DNA from: a bacterium
Lineage (GTDB): Bacteria > Vulcanimicrobiota > Xenobia > Xenobiales > JADMJV01
Reading direction: 5' to 3'
NCBI GenBank assembly: GCA_030149525.1
Contig: JASBRJ010000053.1
Location: 1-39,787 of the forward strand
Length of the DNA: 39,787 nt
A model generated the notes under the pieces. The model made no database searches. It saw nothing but the letters and a program-made list of their open reading frames with translations, and had not been told where the DNA came from. A program made the translations under genes and the position numbers. Of this stretch, positions 1 to 8,154 are shown in pieces. Each line of letters starts with the position of its first letter. The first letter of the stretch is position 1.

Positions 1-1
1 T

Positions 2-733
2 GTTGCTGCAGCCTCCTCTCAGGATGAATCTCGTGCTGTTATGACCGGAATCCATGTGACACTGGAAGAGGGTTCGCTCACGCTGGTGGCCACTGATGGA
101 CGAAGATTGGCGTGCTCTCGCAAAAGCGTGGAAGTGCCGCTCATCGGCGAAGAAAAACTTTCTGTGGTTGTTCCCGCACGTGCTCTGATCGAACTTTCTC
201 GTCTCATTTCCTCAGATGGAGATATCGCCTTGAAGGTGGGCAAGAGTCAGGCGTTTTTTCGCTTCGACAACTTCTCACTCCATTGTCGGCTTCTCGAAGG
301 GCGTTTCCCGGACTATACCAAGGTGGTTCCTACGCAGTTCGTTCGGATGTGTCGCATCGGTCGAGATGATTTCATCCAGGGTTTGAAGAGAATGCTTGTG
401 GTCGCTCAGGAAAAACGAAGTCCGAATCTTATTCGACTGAGGTTCGACGGCGACACCCTTCAGCTTTCTGCGAATACCCCGGATCTCGGCTCGGGAGATG
501 AAAGGTTGCCGGTCGTTTTCGAGGGTGATCCCTTGACTATCGGCTTCAATGGGAAATATCTGGTAGATGGTTTAACTGTTCTGGAATCGGAAGAGATCCA
601 GTTCGATCTCCAGGAAGAAACAAAGAGCGCCGTCATCCGACCTCTCGGAGACACCTCTTACGACTACGTGGTAATGCCGGTGAAACTCCGAGATATCGCC
701 GAAGATTACGACCGGGAAGCGGTTTCTGTTTAG
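2..733 (+). CDS. dnaN: DNA polymerase III beta sliding clamp, 3' part (5' end outside the window)
   Basis: The reading frame is open from base 2, so the gene begins upstream and 243 codons are visible. It encodes the ring-shaped processivity clamp that tethers the replicative polymerase to DNA. Recognisable clamp features are the stretch LVATDGRRLA near the start, LLEGRFPDY in the middle, and the near-terminal VVMPVKL, which matches the usual ending MPMRL. Most clamps stop at that motif. Here about 14 further residues (RDIAEDYDREAVSV) follow, which is unusual because partner proteins dock next to the C-terminus. The gene sits directly upstream of the rimP-nusA-infB operon rather than next to dnaA, and a separate promoter and terminator lie between them. 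Whether it is the only dnaN in the genome cannot be told from this window. Confidence 0.93.
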   Translation, partial: VAAASSQDESRAVMTGIHVTLEEGSLTLVATDGRRLACSRKSVEVPLIGEEKLSVVVPARALIELSRLISSDGDIALKVGKSQAFFRFDNFSLHCRLLEGRFPDYTKVVPTQFVRMCRIGRDDFIQGLKRMLVVAQEKRSPNLIRLRFDGDTLQLSANTPDLGSGDERLPVVFEGDPLTIGFNGKYLVDGLTVLESEEIQFDLQEETKSAVIRPLGDTSYDYVVMPVKLRDIAEDYDREAVSV

Positions 734-748
734 CCTTTTCCACTGCGC

Positions 749-777
749 TTGTCATGCTGAAAACGTCATGCTATAGT
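749..777 (+). promoter_or_regulatory. Sigma70-type promoter for the rimP-nusA-infB operon
   Basis: A -35 box TTGTCA at 749-754 and a -10 box TATAGT at 772-777 are separated by 17 bases. Both are one mismatch from consensus. Transcription would start near 784, about 16 bases after the dnaN stop region ends and well before the leader terminator at 813. This is the best promoter in the first 6 kb and is positioned to drive the operon independently of dnaN. Confidence 0.72.
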
Positions 778-812
778 GCAAAAGCTCTATCCGCGTACAC
801 GCATTTAGGAAG

Positions 813-836
813 GAGTGGGTCGCCCCACTCTTTTTT
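813..836 (+). terminator. Intrinsic terminator / leader attenuator upstream of rimP
   Basis: A perfect 7-bp stem (GAGTGGG with CCCACTC, loop TCGC) is followed directly by six T residues. It lies about 30 bases downstream of the predicted start site of the 749-777 promoter and about 85 bases before rimP. It could simply end dnaN transcripts. Because the promoter lies between dnaN and this hairpin, however, transcripts from that promoter must read through it to reach rimP and nusA. Confidence 0.75.
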
Positions 837-920
837 GATGAATGGTGATGGGTAGAATCTCCAACCGAAATTCGGCGAGACAGAGTTTTCCGAATCGAGA
901 GAGGGGAGAGGAAAGAGGTT

Positions 921-1277
921 TTGAACCTCGTGACCTTTCCTCTTTCTTATATAAAGACAATGGGTAAAAAGCAGACAAATAAAAGTTGGACGGAACTACC
1001 GGAGCAGAAGCTCTCGGCCCTTCGTAGGAGCGCAGAAGAACTCGTGAAGCCTCACGATTTGATGATTCACGATGTCTCTTTCGGCCCAACCGATTTTGGC
1101 TTAACCTTGTCGGTTGTGATCAAAGCCACCGACGACCGCCCAGTCAGTGTTTCCGACTGTGAGGTGATCTCTCGCCCGCTGTCCAAACAGCTCGACGACT
1201 TGATGGCGGATTACCCGGAGAACTATCTGTTCGAAGTGACTTCGGTTGGAATTGACGAGGAAGAAGACGAATTATGA
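921..1277 (+). CDS. rimP: RimP-like ribosome maturation factor, N-terminal domain only
   Basis: This is a 118-residue protein matching the N-terminal alpha/beta domain of RimP, which assists 30S subunit maturation. The family pattern is visible as a helix (LRRSAEELVKPHDLMI), a strand pair (FGLTLSVVIKA) and the VSVSDCEVISRPLSKQLD segment. It ends at the equivalent of the S-P-G-L-D motif, here TSVGIDEEEDEL, so the C-terminal SH3-like domain of typical 150-residue RimP is absent. The TTG start at 921 is preferred because a purine-rich GAGGGGAGAGG lies upstream. The alternative ATG at 960 has no obvious Shine-Dalgarno sequence. It is the first gene of the nusA-infB operon, as in most bacteria, which supports the identification despite the truncation. 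Confidence 0.8.
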   Translation: MNLVTFPLSYIKTMGKKQTNKSWTELPEQKLSALRRSAEELVKPHDLMIHDVSFGPTDFGLTLSVVIKATDDRPVSVSDCEVISRPLSKQLDDLMADYPENYLFEVTSVGIDEEEDEL

Positions 1278-1307
1278 TGAGTCGAGCAGCTGGAAAGGTA
1301 TCGAGAC

Positions 1308-2429
1308 ATGAATACTGAGTTCTTGAGTGCGCTAAAGCAGATTGAGAAAGAGCGGAGCATCCCCGTGGACAAGCTCTTGCCCTTCATTGAAGATGCGTTG
1401 GTTGCCGCCTACAAGAAGAATTTTGGCGACCAAAATGTGACGATTGAGATAGATCGAAACACCGGCGAACTCGGTATCTGGCAGAGAAAACTCATCGTAC
1501 CTTCCATTGTAGATGAGAATACGGAGATGTCTCTCGAAGAGGCTCTCCAGCTCTCTCCCGACGTTGAAGTGGGAATGGAGCTTGAGATGGAGGTTCCCAA
1601 TCGAACCTTCGGACGTATCGCCGCTCAGACCGCAAAGCAAGTGATCGTGCAGAAGATCCGGGAAGCGGAAAGAGAGATCATCTATGGAGAATACATTCGT
1701 CGTGAAGGCGAACTCATCTCCGGGACTGTTCAAAGATACGAAAGTAGAAGCATTCTCGTCGATCTCGGTCGCGCCGAGGGTATCGTTCCTATCAACGAGC
1801 AGGCCGCGAACGAATGGTTCCGCCACGGTGATAGAATTAAGTGTTACGTTTTAGAAGTTAAGACGGCCACTCGCGGACCTCAGGTCATCCTCTCTCGTGC
1901 CCAACCTGCTTTCTTAAACAAGCTTTTTGAGTTGGAAGTACCGGAAATTCGTCAAGGAATAATTCGAGTTAAAGCGGTGGTCCGGGAAGCCGGTTATCGC
2001 TCAAAGATTGCTGTGAAGAGTTTGGAAGCTGCGGTTGACCCCGTAGGAGCTTGTGTCGGACCGAAAGGTAGCCGAGTGCAAGCTGTAGTGGATGAATTGC
2101 GAGGAGAGAAGATCGACGTGATTCCATGGTCGGATGACCCGATTATGTTCGTTGCTAACTCTCTCCAGCCCGCTCGAGTTTCTCGTGTTACGCTCTACGA
2201 GGAAGACAGATCAGCCGTGGTTGTTGTTCCTGATAATCAGCTCTCGTTGGCCATCGGTCGCGAGGGTCAAAACGCACGACTTGCCGCTAAGCTGACCGGT
2301 TGGAAGATCGATATCAAGAGCGAATCGCAAATTCGTGCCGCCGAGAAGGCAGCCAAAGAAAAAGAAGCCGCCCAGGCAGAGCCTGAGGCGAAAGAAGCTG
2401 AAGCAGACGTTAAGGCGACTGCGGAGTAA
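1308..2429 (+). CDS. nusA: Transcription termination/antitermination factor NusA
   Basis: This 373-residue RNA-polymerase-binding factor modulates pausing, termination and antitermination. The N-terminal polymerase-binding domain covers about residues 1-125 and starts with a typical helix (LPFIEDALVAAYKKNFG). An S1 domain follows at about 130-200 (GTVQRYESRSILVDLGRAEGIVP). Two KH domains follow at about 225-345, with GPKGSRVQAV and IGREGQNARLAA as the nucleotide-binding loops. The tail (about 350-373) is rich in Ala, Glu and Lys. The C-terminal acidic repeats of the 495-residue E. coli protein are absent, so this is the short form found in Firmicutes and many other phyla. GGAAAGG upstream serves as a distant Shine-Dalgarno sequence. 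It is co-transcribed with rimP and infB. Confidence 0.97.
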   Translation: MNTEFLSALKQIEKERSIPVDKLLPFIEDALVAAYKKNFGDQNVTIEIDRNTGELGIWQRKLIVPSIVDENTEMSLEEALQLSPDVEVGMELEMEVPNRTFGRIAAQTAKQVIVQKIREAEREIIYGEYIRREGELISGTVQRYESRSILVDLGRAEGIVPINEQAANEWFRHGDRIKCYVLEVKTATRGPQVILSRAQPAFLNKLFELEVPEIRQGIIRVKAVVREAGYRSKIAVKSLEAAVDPVGACVGPKGSRVQAVVDELRGEKIDVIPWSDDPIMFVANSLQPARVSRVTLYEEDRSAVVVVPDNQLSLAIGREGQNARLAAKLTGWKIDIKSESQIRAAEKAAKEKEAAQAEPEAKEAEADVKATAE

Positions 2430-2443
2430 GCAACGGAGAAGCT

Positions 2444-2719
2444 TTGGTCTCTGAGAAGAGGATACCGGAACGAATGTGTGTAGCGTGTCGTCAGTTGAAG
2501 ACTCGCGACCAGATGTTTCGGTTCGTCAAAAGTAAAGACCAAAAGCAAATTATTGAAAATCCGGACGGTAAGAGTTCGGGAAAAGGACTGTACATATGCC
2601 GAGATAAGAAATGTTGGGACCGACTCTGGAGTCGGCGCAACCTTAAGCGCACGATTGCAACGCGCATTTCACCTGAAGGTGTTGAATGGGTAGAGCAGTC
2701 GCTCGGCGGTAAGGGGTAA
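2444..2719 (+). CDS. ylxR: YlxR-family (DUF448) putative RNA-binding protein
   Basis: This small basic protein (91 residues) sits between nusA and infB, the classic place for ylxR. The signature RMCVACRQLKTRDQ near the N-terminus, the GKGLYICRDKKC segment and the final basic helix (WSRRNLKRT) match the family. The usual GRGAY loop is GKGLY here. The start is TTG at 2444, with GGAGA about five bases upstream. Family members bind RNA, and some have been reported to influence RNase P or gene expression. The exact role in this organism is not evident from the sequence. Confidence 0.9.
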   Translation: MVSEKRIPERMCVACRQLKTRDQMFRFVKSKDQKQIIENPDGKSSGKGLYICRDKKCWDRLWSRRNLKRTIATRISPEGVEWVEQSLGGKG

Positions 2720-2731
2720 AGTAAAAAAGCT

Positions 2732-5551
2732 ATGGGCAAAGTTAGAGTCTATGAACTCGCCCGTGAACTCGGGATGGAAGATAGCAAGCCGCTCATGCGG
2801 ATCTTGCGAGATATGGGATACAAAGTGAAGACCGCTTCAAGCGGTTTGTCACCTGACGCTGTGCGAAAAATTCGTGAAGTGGTTGCTCCGCATATCGAGC
2901 AAGCCAAGCGTGAAGCAGAGCAAAAGAAAGCTGATGAAGCTTCCAAAGATAAGACAGTGACTACGAAGAAAATAAAAGTTCGTAGAGCTGTTCGCATTGT
3001 TGGACGTGCTTCGGAGGCTCAAAAGCAAGCGTTGCTGGAGCGAGATGCTCGCATCGCTGCCGGTGAAACGCCTCAGAGATCAGCACATGAGGCCATGGAG
3101 AGCGCCGAAGAAAAGCGCCGCCAGGCCGAAGAGATCGCGCGTCAGGAAGCTGCCGCGAAGGCTAAGGCTGAAGCCGAGGCGCAAGCGAAGGTGGAAGCTG
3201 AAGAACGCGCCAAAGCTGAGGCTCAAGCCGAAGCCGAACGTGTCGAAGCAGAGTCGAAAGTCGCTGCCACAGTTCCCGAAGTGCGTCAGGAACCGGTTCA
3301 ACCTACCTCGAAAGCGGAGAGTGCTGCCCCTGCTCCCGCCACCGATAAGAGTCAGGAAGAGCAAAGACGCAGGGAACTGCCTCCCGATCAGGCCATTCTC
3401 GAACAATATAGAGATCGCCCCAGGCAGCCTCAACCGGCACCTGCTCGTGGTGGCTCCGGTCCTGGGCCCAATCGCGGACCCGGCCCGAACCGTGGTCCAA
3501 GTCGCGGACCTTCCAACGGACCTCCCTCCTCCTCTGACGCAGCCAATCGCGGACCATCTAAAGACACGCGCGGACCTCGCGGTGGAGACAAGCCGGATCG
3601 TGGCGGAGAAAAGACCGAAGATCGCGATTCCAGGAAAAAAGGCCCCGGTGGTAACAGCCGTCAGGGTGGTGGAAGAACCCGAGAGATCACTCAAAAGAGT
3701 CGTCAGCCTCGCCGTCCTTCGGTAGGCTTCGGCCGCGGTGGAACTGGTAAGAAACGCCGTAAACGTAAGAGAACAGCAGAAGAGAAGGCCGAATCCATCA
3801 AGATGATCGAAATCCCGGAAATCATTTCGCTCGCCGATCTGGCAGCGCGAATGGAAGTTCCGGTCACAGACGTAATCAAATTTCTCCTCAAACAGGGTCA
3901 AATGGTCACCAAGAACCAGGGACTGGAGTATGAGGACGCCGCCAACATCGTGAAAGCCTACGGCTTTAAGGTGAAGGAGTCTGCCGGTGATGAAGACATC
4001 GACCTCGACCTGCTGGAAGAGGACGAAGATCCCGGTGATGAGGATCGTCCTCCCGTGGTCACCGTACTTGGTCACGTCGACCACGGTAAAACATCCCTGC
4101 TGGACGCGATCCGAAAAACCAACGTAACGCAAGGTGAGGCCGGCGGAATTACCCAGTCCATCGGTGCTTACAGCGTGAAGTTCGGTGAGAAGAGCATTAC
4201 CTTCATTGATACGCCCGGTCACGCAGCCTTCACGGCTATGCGTGCTCGTGGTGCTCAGGTGACCGACGTAGCCATTCTGGTGGTGGCTGCCGACGACGGT
4301 GTGATGCCTCAGACCGTTGAAGCCATTAACCACGTTAAGGCTGCCGACGTGCCCTTCATTGTGGCCATGAACAAGATCGATAAGCCCGACGCCAACCCGG
4401 ATCGACTGATGCAACAGCTCGCAGAACACAACATTGTTGTGGAAGATTGGGGCGGAGAAGTTCCCTGTGTGAAAGTCTCGGCTCTCAAAGGCGACGGTAT
4501 CGACGATCTGTTGGAAATGATCAATCTGGTAGCTGAGATGCAAGAGCTCAAAGCCGACAGTGAGAGAGATGCCAGCGGTATCATCATCGAGGCCGGACTT
4601 GATAAAGGTCTCGGTCCTGTGGCTACCGTTCTGGTGAAGAACGGTACCCTCCGTCGCGGTGACATGGTGGTGGTCGGTGATGCTTACGGTCGTGTTCGGG
4701 TCCTGCTCGACGACAACCGTCAGCCGGCCGAGGAAGCGGGTCCTTCTATTCCCGTATCCATCGTGGGTCTTTCCGATGTCCCCGAGTCCGGAGACATTCT
4801 GGAAGTGGTGGACGACGAGAAGATGGCCCGTCAGGTGTCGGAAGCTCGTACCGAGAAGTCTCGCAAAGAGCGGATCAAGGGAAGCGGGCGTACCACTCTG
4901 GAAGAGCTGTTCAGCCAGGTTAAGAAAGGCGAGCAACAAGAGCTTCGCCTTCTTATCAAGGCAGACACTCAAGGTAGTGTAGAAGCGCTAACCGGTTCCT
5001 TGGTGAAGCTGACCACGGATGAAGTGAAGGTGCAGATCGTTCACGGCGCTGTGGGTGCTATCTCTGAGTCCGACATTATGTTGGCCAGTGCCTCGGATGC
5101 TATCATTATCGGATTTAACGTCCGTCCTGCCACGGCTGTGAAGCGAATGGCCGATCAGGAAGAAGTAGAGATGCGTCTCTACAAAGTGATCTACCACGCC
5201 ATCGAAGAGGTAGAGAAGGCGATGACCGGGCTTCTGGCTCCCGATATTCGGGAAGTGGAACTCGGCAAGATCGAAATCCGGGAAGTCTTCAAGATTTCCA
5301 AGGTCGGTCAGGTTGCCGGTTGTTACGTCACCGAAGGCAAGGTGGCCAGAGACGCACAGATCCGAGTGGTCCGGGATGGAATTCTCATCCACGAGGGCAG
5401 ACTCAGCGGCCTGCGTCGTTTCAAAGACGACGTGCGCGAAGTCCAAGAGGGCTACGAATGTGGTATCTCGCTGGCTAACTTCAACGACATCCAAGAGGGT
5501 GACATCATTGAAGCGTTCCGCGAAGAGGCCGTGGCTAGAGAGAGTCTTTAG
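2732..5551 (+). CDS. infB: Translation initiation factor IF-2
   Basis: This 939-residue GTPase brings initiator tRNA to the 30S subunit and promotes subunit joining. An IF2-N domain occupies about residues 1-50. A long low-complexity linker follows at about 60-350: first Ala/Glu/Lys coiled-coil-like sequence, then a Gly/Pro/Arg section with repeated NRGP and SRGP motifs. A second IF2-N domain lies at about 355-420. The G domain has G1 GHVDHGKT (about 447-454), G3 DTPGH (about 493) and G4 NKID (about 547), followed by domains II-IV. The stop codon TAG shares its last base with the rbfA GTG start, so the two genes are probably translationally coupled. Apart from the long linker the gene is ordinary. 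Confidence 0.98.
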   Translation: MGKVRVYELARELGMEDSKPLMRILRDMGYKVKTASSGLSPDAVRKIREVVAPHIEQAKREAEQKKADEASKDKTVTTKKIKVRRAVRIVGRASEAQKQALLERDARIAAGETPQRSAHEAMESAEEKRRQAEEIARQEAAAKAKAEAEAQAKVEAEERAKAEAQAEAERVEAESKVAATVPEVRQEPVQPTSKAESAAPAPATDKSQEEQRRRELPPDQAILEQYRDRPRQPQPAPARGGSGPGPNRGPGPNRGPSRGPSNGPPSSSDAANRGPSKDTRGPRGGDKPDRGGEKTEDRDSRKKGPGGNSRQGGGRTREITQKSRQPRRPSVGFGRGGTGKKRRKRKRTAEEKAESIKMIEIPEIISLADLAARMEVPVTDVIKFLLKQGQMVTKNQGLEYEDAANIVKAYGFKVKESAGDEDIDLDLLEEDEDPGDEDRPPVVTVLGHVDHGKTSLLDAIRKTNVTQGEAGGITQSIGAYSVKFGEKSITFIDTPGHAAFTAMRARGAQVTDVAILVVAADDGVMPQTVEAINHVKAADVPFIVAMNKIDKPDANPDRLMQQLAEHNIVVEDWGGEVPCVKVSALKGDGIDDLLEMINLVAEMQELKADSERDASGIIIEAGLDKGLGPVATVLVKNGTLRRGDMVVVGDAYGRVRVLLDDNRQPAEEAGPSIPVSIVGLSDVPESGDILEVVDDEKMARQVSEARTEKSRKERIKGSGRTTLEELFSQVKKGEQQELRLLIKADTQGSVEALTGSLVKLTTDEVKVQIVHGAVGAISESDIMLASASDAIIIGFNVRPATAVKRMADQEEVEMRLYKVIYHAIEEVEKAMTGLLAPDIREVELGKIEIREVFKISKVGQVAGCYVTEGKVARDAQIRVVRDGILIHEGRLSGLRRFKDDVREVQEGYECGISLANFNDIQEGDIIEAFREEAVARESL

Positions 5552-5961
5552 TGGCCAAACGACACCGCAAAGAGCGTGTTGAAGACCTGCTCCTGGAGGT
5601 TGTATCCGAAGTCTTTCGCAAAGTGAAAGACCCGGGTATCCCCTCCGAGGGGCTGGTTTCGTTCATTCGCACGGAAGTTGCTCCGGATCTAGCGTACGCC
5701 AACGTCCTCTACAGTTATCTGGGAGACGATTCGAAACTCGCAGATCTGCAAGAGGCTCTTAATCGAAGTCAGGGATTTTTTCGCAGAGAGATCAACAAGG
5801 TTGTTCGATTGAGGAAGATCCCTGAGTTGAGATTCCATCTCGACCGGTCCATGGAGAAGGGTTCTGAGATTTTGACTCTGTTAGAAAAAGTCAGAGTTCA
5901 GGACAGCAGCCGCGCCGCCGACAACAACGCCGGTGATGCCTCCGACGACGCTTCCAGTTAG
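5551..5961 (+). CDS. rbfA: 30S ribosome-binding factor RbfA
   Basis: This 136-residue KH-fold protein helps in late 30S maturation. The core runs from KRHRKERVEDLLLEVVSEVF through RREINKVVRLRKIPELRFHLDRS, which is the typical RbfA ending motif, with a helix after it. The last 20 or so residues (rich in Asp, Ala and Ser) have no counterpart in standard RbfA. That tail is encoded by DNA that also forms the 3' end of the opposite-strand gene at 5881-6297. The GTG start overlaps the infB stop by one base. RbfA closes the rimP-nusA-ylxR-infB-rbfA operon, which is the order seen in many bacteria. Confidence 0.93.
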   Translation: MAKRHRKERVEDLLLEVVSEVFRKVKDPGIPSEGLVSFIRTEVAPDLAYANVLYSYLGDDSKLADLQEALNRSQGFFRREINKVVRLRKIPELRFHLDRSMEKGSEILTLLEKVRVQDSSRAADNNAGDASDDASS

Positions 5962-6297
5962 GAATCCGGCGCCTCCGCCGATGGTCTTGCCGATGGCGAA
6001 ACGGTTCTCGGCGAGATAGCCTGCTCCGGCACCGAGACCTGCGCCAACGATGGATCCGATGTCGGGGTTGCCTACGGTCATCCCAAGAGTGTATCCCAGG
6101 AACGCGGCGGCTCCCACGAAGCTAACCTCGCCGATTCTCTCTCCGGCCATAGTGCCGAGAGAGGCTCCGATGATAGCATCGGTTACGACTCGCTCTTTGA
6201 ACGGAGTCTTCACATCTTTTTGTTGCTCTTCGGGTCTAGCGACGCGTGGGCGCAAGGACGAGTTCAGAAGAGCCGGGTTAGACGACCTAATTTGCAT
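5881..6297 (-). CDS. Glycine-rich, membrane-spanning-like protein with N-terminal M-x-I-R-S-S-N signature
   Basis: I do not recognise a family. The 138-residue product begins MQIRSSNPALLNSS, then has a polar stretch to about residue 40. The rest is alternating Gly/Ala/Val-rich hydrophobic segments, with small residues at regular spacing that resemble glycine-zipper proteins. No cleavable signal peptide is visible. Its 3' end overlaps rbfA antisense by 81 bases. A second gene at 34000-34545 begins with nearly the same signature (MNIRSSN, then LNSS) and also has a glycine-rich body, so the two probably belong to one lineage-specific family. Membrane insertion is inferred from composition only. 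Confidence 0.7.
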   Translation of the reverse strand: MQIRSSNPALLNSSLRPRVARPEEQQKDVKTPFKERVVTDAIIGASLGTMAGERIGEVSFVGAAAFLGYTLGMTVGNPDIGSIVGAGLGAGAGYLAENRFAIGKTIGGGAGFLTGSVVGGITGVVVGGAAAVLNSDFF

Positions 6298-6373
6298 AGT
6301 TTTAGAATAATCCCGAGAACCGTCCCGTTGGTAACAGGTTCGTTAACAGACTGCAGATCCGTGCATGTTTAAG

Positions 6374-6382
6374 TTTTCCACA
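6374..6382 (+). promoter_or_regulatory. Near-consensus DnaA box upstream of the aminopeptidase gene
   Basis: TTTTCCACA differs at one position from the general consensus TTATCCACA. It lies in the spacer between the divergent genes at 6297 and 6417. A single 9-mer like this can occur by chance. Confidence 0.35.
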
Positions 6383-6416
6383 GGGACGGGTAAAGTCTCG
6401 GTCCAGGGAGATAGGA

Positions 6417-7487
6417 ATGGATACATTGACCTACGTTTACGATCAAAGTTTAATCCCGGGAGCCGAACAGGCCATCAAGGTGTGCCTGAACGTGCAGCCC
6501 GATCAGAGAGTTTTCATTCTCACCGATAGGAAGACCTTGCCTGTGGGGGCGTCGCTTTACGACGTCGCTAAGAATGTGGCTAAAAGCTGCAAGCTGATGA
6601 TCATAGAAGATCATGTCGCCCGACCGGCTCAGAAGCTTCCCCAAGTCATCATGGATGAACTGGAACAGTGTGAAGTCTGTCTCTACTGCGTGAAGCCTCA
6701 GCCCAACGAGCTGGGCCATCGCCAGCAGTTTGTGGGAAAAGTGGAAGCTAACGGCATTCGATACGCTCATATGGTGGGCATCACCGAAGAGATCATGTGT
6801 CAGGGAATGCGTGCCGACTTTCGTAAGGTCGATGAAGTCTCGAAGGCGCTCATCGCCCGGGCCAAAAAGGCTGAGACCATCACGGTTAAGAGTCGTCGCG
6901 GTACCGACATGGTGGCTACCTTTTCTCAAGAGAGAATTTGGAGAAAGACCTCCGGAATCATCGAAGAAGTGTGGTCCAATCTGCCCGGTGGTGAAATTTT
7001 CACCGCTCCCATTTCTGTAGACGGCAAGTTTGTGGTCGACGGCAGCGTGGGCGATCATTTCAGCGCGAAGTACGGTGTGTTAGACCAAACTCCCATGACT
7101 CTTCATCTTGAAGGTGGCTACCTCAAATCGGTAGAGTGCGACAACAAAGAGCTGGAAAAAGAGTTCTGGGAATACTGCCACACCGCAGAACACTCAGACC
7201 GAGTGGGCGAGTTTGCCATCGGCACCAACCTTGCTGTCTTCGAATTCACCGGCAATCTGCTCCAGGATGAGAAGATGCCCGGCATTCACATCGCCTTTGG
7301 CGACCCTTATGGAAGTCAGACCAACACTCCGTGGTCCTGCCCTACTCACGTCGATGTGATCACGGGAAGCTGCGATGTCTGGATCGATGACTTTCAGGTG
7401 ATGGAAAACGGAATCTTCATGGCGGAAAGCCTGGGATTCGACTACGCTTACCTCGCCGGCGACCACTCGGTGGGTATCACTCACTAA
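6417..7487 (+). CDS. M29-type aminopeptidase / leucyl aminopeptidase-like metalloenzyme
   Basis: This 356-residue protein has the layout of the thermophilic-aminopeptidase (M29) and NicX-like superfamily. An N-terminal alpha/beta domain covers about residues 1-155. A C-terminal domain holds candidate metal ligands in LEGGYLKSVE (the Glu), CHTAEHSDRVGEFAIGTN, GIHIAFGDPYG and CPTHVDVI. The family cleaves N-terminal residues from peptides, while NicX relatives open aromatic rings. The sequence alone does not settle the substrate. The ATG at 6417 follows GGGAGATAGG. The gene is monocistronic, with a strong terminator at 7522-7556. No signal peptide is present, so the enzyme is probably cytoplasmic. 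Confidence 0.82.
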   Translation: MDTLTYVYDQSLIPGAEQAIKVCLNVQPDQRVFILTDRKTLPVGASLYDVAKNVAKSCKLMIIEDHVARPAQKLPQVIMDELEQCEVCLYCVKPQPNELGHRQQFVGKVEANGIRYAHMVGITEEIMCQGMRADFRKVDEVSKALIARAKKAETITVKSRRGTDMVATFSQERIWRKTSGIIEEVWSNLPGGEIFTAPISVDGKFVVDGSVGDHFSAKYGVLDQTPMTLHLEGGYLKSVECDNKELEKEFWEYCHTAEHSDRVGEFAIGTNLAVFEFTGNLLQDEKMPGIHIAFGDPYGSQTNTPWSCPTHVDVITGSCDVWIDDFQVMENGIFMAESLGFDYAYLAGDHSVGITH

Positions 7488-7521
7488 GGATCTGATCCGA
7501 AAGCCAATAAGGCTCGAAATT

Positions 7522-7556
7522 AAAAAACCCAAGCACCGCAAGTGCTTGGGTTTTTT
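7522..7556. terminator. Bidirectional intrinsic terminator
   Basis: A perfect 9-bp stem (CCCAAGCAC with GTGCTTGGG, loop CGCAA) is flanked by six A residues on the left and six T residues on the right. It can therefore end transcription from both the aminopeptidase gene on the plus strand and the HExxH gene on the minus strand. Confidence 0.9.
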
Positions 7557-7564
7557 ATTTTCCG

Positions 7565-7586
7565 GATCTCACGGGGCCGTGAGATC
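7565..7586. repeat. Perfect inverted repeat overlapping a stop codon
   Basis: Two 10-base arms (GATCTCACGG and CCGTGAGATC) are separated by two bases. The structure covers the stop codon of the minus-strand gene at 7585-8085 and has no T tract of its own. It may reinforce the nearby terminator or protect the mRNA 3' end. Confidence 0.6.
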
Positions 7587-8085
7587 AAGCTAGAAAATTC
7601 AGGATATGTCCCGGATTCATCTTGAGATCGAGTCCCTCGGCTAAGACCTTCACCTGCTGAGTGTTGAGTTTGGACCCCATACCACCGACAGCAACTTTCA
7701 GCTTTTTGAGTTTACCGAGCTTTTGTTCGCTCTCTTCTATCATTTTGCGACCTTTGGCCGCGACATTCTTGTCGGCCTGGGACATTTCGCTGTCCACACT
7801 GAGGGGAGCCTCAGCGGAACGAACGATGGTTTTTCCGCGTTCCAGGTCTTTTTGGGGATCGCCGGTTTTCGAGGTGTCGATCATCACATGACCACCGGTA
7901 GCATATTGTTTGCCGTCGGGGCCGGTCACGAAATCACTCAGTACCGGTTTGGAGCGGGCCAGGTGTCCCGCCTCACGATAGTGAGCTTCCTCGTGGCGCA
8001 CCACTTCATCATGGCGTGCCTTCAGCTTTTGAAGATACTTTGCTCTCTCGGCAATCGAGTTGCCTGCACCTTGTCCTATTCTCAC
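7585..8085 (-). CDS. SprA-related family protein with HExxH motif (putative metalloprotease-like)
   Basis: This 166-residue protein matches the SprA-related family pattern. It has VRHEEAHYREAGHLA, an HExxH zinc-binding-type motif at about residues 31-35. Next comes TGPDGKQYATGGHVMIDTS at about 54-72, then a GDPQ...R region and QADKNVAAKG at about 103-112. The family is annotated as a putative metalloprotease catalytic domain, but activity is not generally established. No signal peptide is visible. The start is a GTG at 8085. The C-terminal third is lysine-rich and ends with a small helical domain I do not recognise. The terminator at 7522-7556 lies just downstream. Confidence 0.8.
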   Translation of the reverse strand: MRIGQGAGNSIAERAKYLQKLKARHDEVVRHEEAHYREAGHLARSKPVLSDFVTGPDGKQYATGGHVMIDTSKTGDPQKDLERGKTIVRSAEAPLSVDSEMSQADKNVAAKGRKMIEESEQKLGKLKKLKVAVGGMGSKLNTQQVKVLAEGLDLKMNPGHILNFLA

Positions 8086-8154
8086 CCAAACAATTTAGCG
8101 GGATCAGTGGTCAAGTTTGTGTCCAAAGTTTTAACCTTGGTCCATGCAGGTCGA

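Noticed and set aside
3080-4972. Long (630-codon) open frame antisense to infB
   Set aside because: It is a by-product of the codon use of infB on the other strand. The infB frame has full domain support and this one none.
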